From Parietaria judaica (taxonomy: Eukaryota; Streptophyta; Magnoliopsida; Rosales; Urticaceae), in assembly GCA_954871525.1 (NCBI GenBank), contig OX940861.1:10834842-10898841 (forward strand): DNA of 64,000 nucleotides, in the 5' to 3' direction. Both the position numbers and the translations under genes were made by a program. Shown here piece after piece: positions 33,701-44,650 of this stretch (positions are counted from its first letter, which is position 1; each line of letters starts with the position of its first letter). Under the pieces are notes generated by a model. The model ran no database searches, was not told the DNA's origin, and saw only the letters and a list, made by a program, of their open reading frames with translations.

Positions 33701-35590
33701 CTTCAACATGTTCGTGGAACATTGCTTGGTTATCCTCACAGTAATATCTCTTAAGCATTTTGTTACTTTTAATTGGTAGAGATCATTGATTTTCCCTAAC
33801 ATTCATATTATGGTTATTGAGTTGGTTTTCAATATATAACAATAATTTTGTTCGCTATTCTAGGTGAAGTTGGATCGATGAGGATATGGGAGGTAAAGTG
33901 TGTTCTCTTTTTTACCCATCGCATATTTTAGAGTTTATATTTGTTTGGGCTTGCAAATGAACTTTGTATATTTTATCTTCAATTATTGAAATAATCGGGC
34001 TACATATTGAGCCGAGGTTTGGCTTATGTGCCACTTTGGAGGACGAGCAGCTACAAAGGGCTTGAGAAAATATCAAGAACATGCTTTTCGTTTCATGTTT
34101 GACATGGTAAGCCTTTTTATTGATCAATAAAATAAAATGATATTTGACTTTATACAATGTTAAATAAATAGATATTGTTTCTTAAATTGTGTTTTTTATT
34201 AGTATTTTTTAGAATCCTTTTTTTTAAGTTATTAGGAGAGTCAAACAATGATTCCTAAAAAAAATTTGGGAATAATATAATGATTTCTAAAACAATGATT
34301 TGGATTATGTTGGAAAATTTCAAGTTTTTAAGAATATGTTAAGGACTTTTACTCAAAATAATTCTTAGAAAAATATTATCTAATTAAGTTGCTATAGATT
34401 TGAGTGTATATATATATACACACTTACTACATTATAAACATATGTTTATCTCGCAAATAATGGTTATATATTAAAGTATTTATAATGCATTTCAAAAAAT
34501 CAAAACAAATATACTACTTTAATTAGTCGAATAACATAATTAGCGATGTTCTAACTCATGTATTTATTTGTTCTGTAAAAAGAACCTTAGATGTCTACTA
34601 TTCTAATTGCATGCATATTAGTAATAATAGTGATTCATGTATATTCCATTTCGTTTCCTACTTTTGACGTTTTAAAATATCTATTTTCATATAAATGTTA
34701 TTATTATCATCACCTTCTAATTTGATCAAGATGCTACAATAACAAGTGCATACATGCATAATTTTATTCTACCTTTTGACGTTTAAAATTTCCATTTTCC
34801 ACATAAATGCATGCTACCATTCTCTCCATCTATTTATAATGGATTTTACTTAAATATTAATGATATCGTTGATCATGAGTTTTGAGTGAGAAACGTATTT
34901 GAAAATGCTATACATTTGTTCCCATTATATAGTTGTTGACATGTTGTAATATCCTCTTCAACTCTGCCATAGAAATAAAGATTCAGATCATAAGCCCGTG
35001 CGTCGAAGCTTGAAGACCAATTTGAAGCGGCATAATCGGCGATTCCTTGAAATTCGCATATTTTTTCAATGAATACGATTCCCTGAAATTCGCATATTTG
35101 TTCAATGAATAGATCAACTGAATTAAATTTGTCCAAGAAGAAAGTCACGGACGTCTTCTTCGTGTCTACAAATTATTTTGAAGCCTTCTCATTACTTATC
35201 ACTATATTTGTAAGTTAATTTTCATAGTTATAATTTTTTTTTTATCAAAAAATAATTTGATAAATAGAATTTTGTATTGCTTCATAAGGGATGTGGATGT
35301 TTAACATACTATAATTGCTGATATACTACATATATACAGTAATATTTTAAAATCTTATCATCATTATATATATAATAACAGGTATACGGTTAAGTTTTAT
35401 TTAAATCAAAGTATTCAAACAAAATAAATAAAAAACTTGACAAAAGATAATTCATTTTTTATTCACATATTCTTCTTTTTTCTAACCCCTAAGGATTATG
35501 CTAATAAAATATTCCCAACATATTTACATAAAGAAAGTTTCATAAGATTATATCTTTTTCGTGTGAGTAGCACTAGGAAAAAAATTAGGG

Positions 35591-35628
<38 letters not shown>

Positions 35629-36660
35629 TGTAAGTATCTCATATATTTGCAAGTATTGTATTGTTTTATGTATATAATTTTTTTTAATTAAAAAAAATGA
35701 TATTTTTAGCTAAATAACATCAAAATTAAGACTAATCATTTTTCAATAGTAGAAGTCTGCAATCACAAATAAGCCTGCAATAACAGAAGTCTTCATTTCC
35801 TAAAAAAAATGCATATACAAATAATTGACATAACGATGCTTAACTTATCAAAGAATTTTGGTTTTTTTTCATTGTGATTTTAAAGACGTGAGATAGTGTT
35901 ATTGCTTTACGATTTTGAAAACCTAAAATTCATTGATAAATTTATCTTCATTGTTCATAATGACATATGAAATGTGTATCTTGGAAAAACTTAAGTCAAC
36001 AAAATTAATGATGAGTTGTAAAAATCTTATGTTGATTATGGATGCCACTTAAGATTAAAAATACAATAAAAATTAGTGGAGAGCTTCTAAGCTTAGCGAT
36101 GATATTCATTGATAACTTTATATTTTTCTTACTTCTCCCGATCATATTATTTTCAGAGGAACTATTAGAAGAAAAAAAAACACAAAATTGAGTGAAATAA
36201 GTTGAAAAAAAAAGTTATTAATCTCCATTGTTACTAATGTGAAATATTTTTTATTTGAAAATCGACTAATTATTTTATTTTATTTCCATATTACATTTAA
36301 AATAGCTTAATAAAACAAATAACCATCTTTAAATTCCACTATACAATAGTTTTTATTATATTTTTATTATAATTTTCACCTTTCAATTTTTTTTTTATTA
36401 TTATTAGTAATATGCAAAGCTTTGCCTGTTCGACATTTTTTTTTATATTTATTAAAATTGGCGAACTCTTTTAAATTTTATGTTGTCAATAATTTTTAAT
36501 GTTTTCCGATAAATATATAATATGCTCATATTCAATAATGACGATAATAAAATTTACGAAGAAATTCAGCAATTGGTGAGTACGATATAAAAGTTGATCT
36601 TTGGATTACAAAGAACTATCTAAATAATAAATTGATAAATATTTTCATTCATAATTATTA
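30741..36660. other. AT-rich spacer with short exon-like pieces
   Basis: Mostly low-complexity AT sequence, including (AT)n near 35596-35622. Two less AT-rich patches stand out. One is 33600-33740 (no usable frame). The other is 34873-35160 on the minus strand, with an open frame containing a 30 bp tandem duplication (CEFQGI repeated) and the phrase DARAYDLNLYFYGRV. Neither could be assigned to a family. Confidence 0.4.
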
Positions 36661-36674
36661 ATGTATTTTATCGC

Positions 36675-36704
36675 CACTGCGCGAAGCGCGGTGCAGTCCA
36701 CTAG
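36675..36704 (+). mobile_element. Helitron 3' terminus
   Basis: A GC hairpin (cactgcgc, loop gaa, gcgcggtg, 36675-36693) is followed 7 bases later by CTAG (36701-36704) and then a T. This is the standard plant Helitron end: hairpin, short spacer, CTRR, host T. The 5' terminus (TC after a host A) could not be located by eye, so the length of the element is unknown. The AT-rich sequence to its left may be its body. Confidence 0.75.
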
Positions 36705-36855
36705 TTTGTATTAAATGACGTTTAGGAAATATTCTAAAAACTAAATAGATTAGGAAATATATTAGGCTATAAAATAGGAAACAACCGATTTTGAATACCT
36801 AAATATACACGTGTAATATCAAAGGATTCAAACTTATTTTTTCACACAATACGTG

Positions 36856-36893
<38 letters not shown>

Positions 36894-37124
36894 TTAGATT
36901 TAAATAATGCTACTAAACAGGTAACAAAGTTTTGAATAGCAAAAGTAATACCATGATTAATGCGTTGGCAAATTTTTGAAGGGTTTATGGATTGACTAAC
37001 TAAACCCATTAAACATGCATTATTACTTTCCAAAAATAAATTTCAAAATTCCAAACCAATTTTTTGTTTTTTTAATATTTTTATATTAATATATGTAGTT
37101 AATGTCTGTTATTCGAATTAATTT

Positions 37125-37265
37125 ACACGAATAAATACGAATAAACCAATTAACATACATTTACCATTCAAATTAACATACATTTACACGAATAAACCAA
37201 TTAACATACATTTACAGTTCGAATTAACATACATTTACAATTCGAATAAACACGAATAAACCAGA
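37125..37265 (+). repeat. AT-rich minisatellite
   Basis: Four to five units of about 25-45 bp built on attaacatacatttaca and cacgaataaacc. Nothing else is recognised in the spacer 36706-37720 apart from an (AT)n run at 36858-36890. Confidence 0.8.
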
Positions 37266-37725
37266 GAAAAAAACGTCAAATAATTTGTTATCGTTGAAGA
37301 TATTGAATTTTAAAAAAATTCCTTGTAAATCTACGTTGAATATTCATGCCATGAAGATAGGGATATATTAAATAATATTTTAAATAAAATAACCTAAAAT
37401 AATGGAATACATTAACAAACTATCCTATTCCTACGCAAAACTAATATAGGAAAATCGATATCAATCATTATTTACATAATTTATTAATATTAAAAATGGA
37501 AAAAAAATGATTTACATGATTTATTAATATTAAAAAGGAAAAAAAACGATCAGGGGCAATATTGAGATATATATTTCAGCTTTCAATGCCACATCATCAA
37601 GATTGGCTATTTTACTAATTAATTTCATACATTTGATAAATGTAAATTTAAACATTGAAGGATGGTTATCTATTATAATTTCTCTAATTGGTTTTAGTAC
37701 TAGTAATAGGTAGTTTAGAAGCTAA

Positions 37726-38584
37726 TTGGGTTGGGTGCGGCCGGTGGATCTCCGCACCCAAATTTCTTGGATGCGGAGGCGGTTACACCCGCCCAACTCC
37801 ATTAAATATAAGAGATTCGAATCCAGCAGTCCAATTTATATCTTGAGAAATCTAAATATAGATTCGCGGAAGCCGTCACTTATGGAAATGGAAGAATTCG
37901 AATTGGCGGATTACTCAGAAAGTATGGATGAAAATACTGCTAAAACTATTATTTTAGCGTTATTTCAGGTATAATTAATCTTTTTTATTAATTCATTATA
38001 AGTAATTAATAAAAATTATGTTTTCATCAGCTCATTATAACTAAATTTAGCTAAACCTCTTTGGCAAAGGTCTAAATATACAAAACATTTCAAAGGGACT
38101 AGCTTTGCAAACTCCTCTACTTACTAGTTGCCCTGAATCTCACCCTCAAAAAAGCAGCACCATATATCTCTTGCCGGCCCGAGCACCGCCCCCTCCAAGT
38201 CCCGAGCATCTCACCTCTGACAAAAGGTGTTCGGCGGTTAACCTGAATACCCGATCATCCTTCATGTCCACCATAACCTCCTACCCTCTCAATGTCGTAT
38301 ATCGCAACCTCATGGACAGGCCCCGACGTCAGCTACCATACCGCTTCTTCCGCTAAGATCCTCTCTCGACAGTGCCTCTTCCGCCTTGCAGCCCAGGCAG
38401 TCAGATGGCTTCCTCGACCGCCTCCCTAACCTCGCTGTCTCCTCTGCTAGCTGTCGCTGCCCTCCCCTACCTCTACCGGGTCAAAGTCAGCAAGAACGCG
38501 CTCTCCGGCGCATTCGCTAGAGCTGTCTTCGCCGTCAAAGGTTCTCACTTTCTTATACCTCAGGTTCAACTTCTTCTGCGGTGA
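37726..38584 (+). other. Two GC-rich exon-like blocks, unidentified
   Basis: 37883-37971 reads MEMEEFELADYSESMDE… to TAKTIILALFQ and then a donor-like cag/gtataat. 38102-38540 is Pro/Ser-rich, with open stretches in two frames (38102-38356 and 38372-38584) and a donor-like gtcaaag/gttctcac. Base composition stands well above the flanks. I do not recognise either protein. Frame changes at about 38350 argue for a decayed gene rather than a working one. Confidence 0.3.
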
Positions 38585-39225
38585 AGTACTCCCTCATATA
38601 GATCACCTAAATGCTCTATTCATCAAAGTTAGTTAGTGATATAAATTAGTAACAAGAATTCGGCCTTCCGTCTTATACTAAATTATTCCACGTTAAATTC
38701 ACATACATTAATGCAACATTGTGCTGTGTACTCATTTATTGAATATATTCTTAAATTATATGTATTTGCTCTCTCTCAAAAAAAAAGAAAAAAAGAAATA
38801 TAGGAGTAACTCTTGTGCCTGTCAAGGCTTGATGAAATTCAACGACCTCATGAAATGAACTTAAAAAGCTCTGAACCCAAGTGGTCCTGTCCTGTCAAAG
38901 AGGCGTAGCAAAGTTGAAGAAAAAAATAACACAAAAGTGGTCCATGCAAACGTATCTTGATTAACAATAAATACGGATTCAAAAAAAAAAAAAACAATAA
39001 ATACGCGTGTATATATTCTCATGGGTCAATGTCTCCAAGTATCGGAAGCTACGGTACCAAATTAATGGTCAAGTTGTTGCATAATAGCCAAGTGGGAGAC
39101 TTTTTCTGTTTTTTATCATGAACAAACATTAGGAAAGTTAAAAATATATTTTAATTTTTTGCATATTGCCAATGCCAATCGCCAATTTTTTGTGCTGCAT
39201 TTTTTCGTTCATACCCGAGTAATCA
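38585..39225. other. Spacer
   Basis: AT-rich with poly-A runs near 38780 and 38980. A less AT-rich patch at 38815-38930 has no sustained frame. Confidence 0.5.
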
Positions 39226-39240
39226 ACACAGCACTGAGCT

Positions 39241-39346
39241 GTGGTTGCTAGGATAGCCTAGTGGTAATTCCACACCACCTCCAAAGTAGAGGTTGTGGGT
39301 TCAATCCCCACTGCAGCAAAGCTGCCTTAAAAAAAAAAAAAAAAAA
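39241..39346 (+). mobile_element. tRNA-derived SINE, copy 1
   Basis: Begins gtggttgctagga. An RNA polymerase III A box (tagcctagtgg, 39254-39264) and B box (ggttcaatccc, about 39298-39308) are followed by a short body and a poly-A tail of about 18 bases. A 15 bp duplication, acacagcactgagct, flanks it exactly (39226-39240 and 39347-39361). About 88 bp without the tail, small for a plant SINE. Intact boxes suggest it can still be transcribed. Confidence 0.93.
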
Positions 39347-39429
39347 ACACAGCACTGAGCTACAATAGAGCTCTTCGGCCGCTATAGTAGATAAGGATTG
39401 CTATACAATATGAATACATAGTGTTAAAA

Positions 39430-39700
39430 GCCTTCCCACTGCAAGTGGCGATATCGCGATGCATCGCGACTTGGATCGCCAAAATCGCAAAAATGGCTTT
39501 CGCGATGCTTCGCGACTGTGCCAAATCGCGATGCATCGGATTGATGACGTGGCGAGGTGGGATTGGGCGAGAGAGTTTGGCGCGGATGTTCACCACAAAT
39601 CGCGACCCATCGCGATTTTGACCAAATAGTCGCGACCCATCGCGATTTTGACAAAACCATCGCGACTGTATGTTTGGAGTCGCCACTTGCAACTCTAGGC
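39430..39700. mobile_element. CG-rich MITE
   Basis: Inverted ends: gcct…gcaagtggcga (39430-39451) and tcgccacttgc…aggc (39680-39700). The interior is unusually CpG-rich, with a perfect 16 bp palindrome TCGCGATGCATCGCGA (39454-39469) and two copies of cgcgacccatcgcgatttt (~39600-39650). No coding capacity. No clean target duplication was found, so superfamily assignment (hAT-like) is a guess. Confidence 0.6.
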
Positions 39701-40329
39701 CTACAATGCCTTATATACACTACTACTACCTATAATGTCAGTGTATATTTATGTGTATATATATATATATTTTATTTCACATAGAAAATAGAAATAAGAG
39801 ATATTATAACGAATAGCCTCGTTCATATATTTATGTTGTATTTTAACAAATTTAAAAATTTTATTTGCAAAATAACCAACATTTGCTATTTTGTCAATGG
39901 TTAATATTTTTATAATGGTTAATATGACTATTTTTATAATGGTTAATATAGTTTTACAAATATTAACTAAACATTGCCTATTTTGTCAATTTTAAATAGC
40001 TTAAGTTCTCAAAAAATAATTAGTTCTATTTCCGTTATGATATTTGAGATAATTTGAAGTTTGAGTTTTCTACTGAAAAACAATTATTTTGATTGTTTTG
40101 TTTGTTAAGAGAGACATTTGATCCAAATGACACACTGAAAGTCATTTAAACTTCAAATCAGAAAATCAACCCATATTTCTGGACCGACCGAGTTTTGCAT
40201 CGTCATCTTTGACAAATTTTATGGGCTTTTGGAAGATGGTATAAATGCTTAACCATTCATCACCTGATAACCTACAAAATAATTATCACCCGTCACTGGC
40301 AGAATCAATAGCATTAAAGGGAGCAATCG

Positions 40330-40880
40330 TCCATTGGAGATTACAACGGGGAGCAAGGCGGCTAGACAACTAGCTTGGGTTGCCCCGGAAAACGGAGACC
40401 TCATTCTCTCTGTGGACGCGGCATGGGATAAAAACTCGGGGAGAGCGGCGTTGGGCGGAATTGTGAGAGACCACCAGGGGGATCTCGTTGGTTTCACGGC
40501 GCGTTTAATTTTGGAAGTCGATTCTCCGGTGACGGCGGAATGCCATGCCATCCTCCATGGCCTTAAGTTTGCTCGAGAACATGGGTGGAGGGTTACCGGG
40601 GTGGAAACCGATTGCCTAAAAGCTCTCCACCTTGCTAACAGGAGAAAATGGGGTTGTATACAAGGCCCGATTATCGCGGAAATTGGGATTTGGGAACATT
40701 TTGGCGGAAGAGGAAACTAGTGGCGGGTGTCGTTGGATCCCGAGAGGGTGCAATGAAGTCACCAATAGGATTGCTAAATGCCGCCTTGCGGAATCTATAC
40801 CCGACATGTGGTCGAGGGAATGCCCGGGGTGGCTTGTACACATTTTTCAAAGGGATTTATCCCTCATTTCGGTTTAATGA
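40330..40880 (+). pseudogene. LINE-derived RNase H domain fragment
   Basis: 128 open codons from 40334 hold the plant LINE type of RNase H (RVT_3): ILSVDAAWDKNSGRAALGG, then AECHAILHGLKFAREHG, then VETDCLKALHLANRR. These carry three of the acidic catalytic residues (D, E, D). The C-terminal part (GWLVHIFQRDL) is in another frame, so there is a frameshift around 40680-40725. A poly-A-like run follows at 40899. It is most likely the 3' end of a truncated L1-type element; a solo RNase H-like host gene is the alternative but is disfavoured by the frameshift. Confidence 0.75.
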
Positions 40881-41114
40881 GAAGTTATCGAGTTTAAAAA
40901 AAAATGTCCTTTTTATTTTTACAAATATGTTTTTCAAAAGGTGAAGTTGAAACTTGAAATAATATTTTTCTTAGGATATCCCTAGCTAGGTTGTCAAATC
41001 TTGTTCATGCGAATGTAGAAAAGTATAAAACAAAAAAAATATACGTTACCCAAGTCGTATGCTCAACCGCATGTCAATGGTCAATGGTCAACGGTCAACG
41101 GTCAACCATTAACT

Positions 41115-41287
41115 TTTCAGTTCTTAAAATCTTATTAATTTGAATGTTTTCGCAATAATAAATAGGATCAGCTACTTCCAGTGCTTTACAAAAATGAAGT
41201 AATATTTAAATATAGTTATTTTCAGTTCTTAAAATCTTATTAATTTGAATGTTTTCGCAATAATAAATAGGATCAGCTACTTCCAGT
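41115..41287 (+). repeat. 105 bp tandem duplication, second copy split by a hAT element
   Basis: Copy 1 (cagttcttaaaatc … tatagttatt, about 41118-41222) is repeated from about 41223. The second copy is cut at cttccagt (41287) and resumes at 43828. Copy 1 therefore preserves the empty target site (cttccagtgcttta). Just upstream at 41080-41106, ggtcaa occurs four times in a row (W-box-like, TTGACC on the minus strand). Confidence 0.9.
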
Positions 41288-43819
41288 CAAGGTTCAACTT
41301 ACTGAGATTGTCGATAAATCGGTTACCGTTTTCGACGGATTAATCGATAGCTTACCGATTAACCGACGGAAAACTTATAATACTGTAGCTTACCGATTAC
41401 CGATACTTTTCGAAGATTATCGACGGATTATCGATACTTTTCGATACTTTTCGACGGAAAACTTACAAAATATTTTTGTAATATCATACCACAAAACATA
41501 TGTAAATAAAGTCATACACCCATATAATTACATCACTAGTCTCAAATCTAAAACACTAATAAAACATAGTCTCCAACACGTATAAAGTATAAACTACAAA
41601 CACATAGTCTAAAACTCAAACACATAATAGATAGATAATAGATAGATAATACTCAAACCGACTTCTCCGACCTCAGAAAAACGACGATCTCCTGTGGGCT
41701 TCCAGAACACCGGTGGCACCACTTGCTTCCAGATGCATGTTCAGATATGTGTTCCAAAACAAGCCATGTGGTTCGAAATGCGTACGGAAGTAACTCACGT
41801 GGTACTCATATACGTGTTGCTCCGTAAAGATGCCACGATTTGGATACAACGGATGCGCCCAGACACCGTTCTCGAACACAGGGTGCGGAGTTGTCTTTCT
41901 CATCTTCAAAGTTTAACCTAAACAAAAAATAAGAATTACGAGACTAGTTAAAAACAACAAGACAAATCGCAAAAATAGGTACTTTTACCCCAAATAACAA
42001 TTTTATCTCAAAAAACAAATTAAATTCCACCAAAAAATCAGATTAATATTTAAAAAAATATTTACTAAAGGACAACACCCGAAAATATGAGTATATTACC
42101 TAACAAATAAACGAAACAGAAACTTCAAACACTTTTGCCTCAATTACGACAAATTCCGAAATACCTTCAAATCTGCAAATTAAATTCCACCAAAAAATCA
42201 GATTAATGTTTAAAAAAATATTTACTAAAGGAAAACACCTAAAAATATGAGTATATTACCTAACAAATAAAAAAAACAGAAACTTCAAACACTTTTGCCT
42301 CAATTACGACAAATTCCGAAATACCTTCAGATCTGCAAATAAATTCCACCAAAAAATCAGATTAATGTTTAAAAAAATATTTACTAAAGGAAAACACCCA
42401 AAAATATGAGTATATTACCTAACAAATAAAAAAAACAGAAACTTCAAACACTTTTGCCTCAATTACGACAAATTCCGAAATACCTTCAGATCTGCAAATA
42501 AATTCCACCAAAAAATCAGATTAATGTTTAAAAAAATATTTACTAAAGGAAAACACCCAAAAATATGAGTATATTACCTAAAAAATAAACGAAACAGAAA
42601 CATCAAACACTTTTGCCTCAATTACGACAAATTCCGAAATACCTTCAAATCTGCAAATAAATTCCACCAAAAAATCATATTAATATTCCTAAAAAATATT
42701 TACTAAAGGAAAACACCCAAAAATATGAGTACATTACCTAAAATAAACGAAACAGAAACTTCAAACACTTTTGCCGCAATTATAAAAAATTCGGAAATAC
42801 CTTCAAATCGGCAAATAAAATACACCAAAAAATCATATTAATATTCCAAAAAGTATTTAATAAACGAAAAGACCCCAAAAAATGAATAAATTACTTCACA
42901 AATCACAAAAAGTAAACTTTTAATACTTTTGCCATAATTATTAAGAAATCCGAATTAAACCTCCAATCTGCCTAAAAATTAACCAAAGTACATAAAAACT
43001 ATTACAATAACTTATTATTCAGCTATATACATAAAAAAATTTGATTAAATAGCTATAAAACTTAAAAATAATATGATTCTCTATAATTTTTACATTAAAG
43101 AACCTAAAACATATTGTAATCTTGATATATTTCACCTAAATCCAACAAAATAATTACAAATAAACTCATGGAAACAAGTTTTCAACAAGATATATTCATA
43201 AAAATGCAAAAAAACAACTCAAAATCCTAAAAGTACCAATCTTTATCAATCTCCAAACCTAACTCATGAACAACTAACTCTTTGTTTTGTAACTTATGCA
43301 AATCATCTCCAAAATCGTGTAACACTTGTAAATATGAAAGAAAAATTGCAAGAAACATATAGATCTATGATTATAACTCCTAAATATACCCAAAAGTTTG
43401 AAAAAATTAGGAGAAAATCGGTGGAAAAATGTTAAAACCAAACTTTCCAAACTTTTGCCACATAAACGATTTCCATTGAAAAGCATAAGATTAGCCGAAA
43501 ATCCAAGACTTACCAGCTCGAAAATCGCCGAGAAGTATAAGAAATGGGCATGAGGCGGCGAGAAGAGGCGAGAAGAGGCGAGAAGGTCAAAATTCGGCGA
43601 GAAAAGTGTATTTATATTTGCCCTAAATTGTTTTTTTATTCAACCGAAAAGTACCTATTTTTTACACGCATTTTATCGAAAATCGGTTGGAAAAGATTTT
43701 ATCGAAAAGCTCGATAATCGTCGAAAAGTATATAAAACGATAAGTATTAGAGCCGGTAACTACCGAAAAGGTCGAAAATCGTCGATTATCGACGATAATC
43801 GACGAAAATGCGAACCTTG
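41288..43819. mobile_element. hAT-type transposon, non-autonomous, 2.5 kb
   Basis: The terminal inverted repeat caaggttc/gaaccttg and an exact 8 bp duplication cttccagt (41280-41287 and 43820-43827) are diagnostic of the hAT superfamily. Subterminal regions are dense in tcgat, cgacgg and tcgaaaa motifs on both sides (41318-41460 and 43660-43805). No transposase frame is present. A 78-codon frame on the minus strand (41673-41909) has no recognised domain. The interior holds a tandem array of six ~160 bp units. Confidence 0.92.
42023..42890 (+). repeat. Six-unit tandem array (~160 bp) in the hAT element
   Basis: Each unit holds attccaccaaaaaatca, ggaaaacaccc, atatgagta and cacttttgcc in the same order. 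Unit starts are near 42024, 42184, 42343, 42502, 42661 and 42821. The middle units are almost identical and the last is the most diverged. Confidence 0.93.
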
Positions 43820-43905
43820 CTTCCAGTGCTTTACAAAAATGAAGTAATATTTAAATATAGTTATTTTCATGCTACTTCCAGGTCCATTAAGATTGGTTAA
43901 TGAAA

Positions 43906-43995
43906 GTGGTTGCTAGGATAGTCTAGTGGTAATTCCACACCACCTATAAAGTGGAGATCCCCGTTACAGCAAAGCTGCCTTAAAAAAAAAAAAAA
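43906..43995 (+). mobile_element. tRNA-derived SINE, copy 2
   Basis: Same family as the copy at 39241: gtggttgctaggatagtctagtgg … agcaaagctgcctt plus a 14-base poly-A. It is flanked by an imperfect 13 bp duplication (ttggttaatgaaa 43893-43905 and ttagttaatgaaa 43996-44008). The B box is lost: the segment around gtgggttcaat is missing, so it is probably not transcribable. Confidence 0.9.
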
Positions 43996-44650
43996 TTAGT
44001 TAATGAAAAATTAATCCGTGGATATAATTTTTTTTTTTTTTTAAATGCTAGCCTGTATGGTAGTGGTTCATAGTTTATATTCTATAGATTTAGCTTAGTA
44101 CACATATGGACGTTACACAGAATTCAGAAAACATTACTTTACTACCTACCTAAACCCTAAAGGCTTAAAGGTAAGCTTTGGTAACGTAACCTATCTGATG
44201 CATGACGTTTATTTTGGGACTTAGATTTCACATGCACCGTTAATTCACGACAATCTCTTTCTCCCCCTCTCAAAAAATGAAAAAAATAAACGAAAAATAA
44301 AGTTTTTTTCTAATACTTTTTTTTTTAATATCAAGTTTTTTCTAATACTTAAGTACTATCGAGTTAACTTATTATAAGCTATTGAGCATTAATCAACAAA
44401 AAAAAAAAAGTATTTTTCTATAACTTCCTCGAAATATTCACTCTTTTTCTGCTCTTGCTTGGCTTGGCTTCCCCACCGTCACGTGATTCTGAGCTTGCAG
44501 TCTACTTTCTTTTGTCCTGTCTCTCTCCTTCTCTTTGCGCCAAATAGTCCAAGTCACTCTCTTCTTCTTCTTCTTCTTCTGCTGGGTCCAACTAGGTACC
44601 CAAAAAAAGCTTCAATCTTTGCCTTGCTCAGCTCAGGCAATGCGTGAACG

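Noticed and set aside
39241..39346. A possible tRNA gene (A and B boxes present)
   Set aside because: No cloverleaf or acceptor stem, a poly-A tail, and an exact 15 bp target duplication show that it is a SINE.
42023..42890. CRISPR-like regular array
   Set aside because: Eukaryotic context, units of ~160 bp without unique spacers; it is an ordinary tandem repeat in a hAT element.
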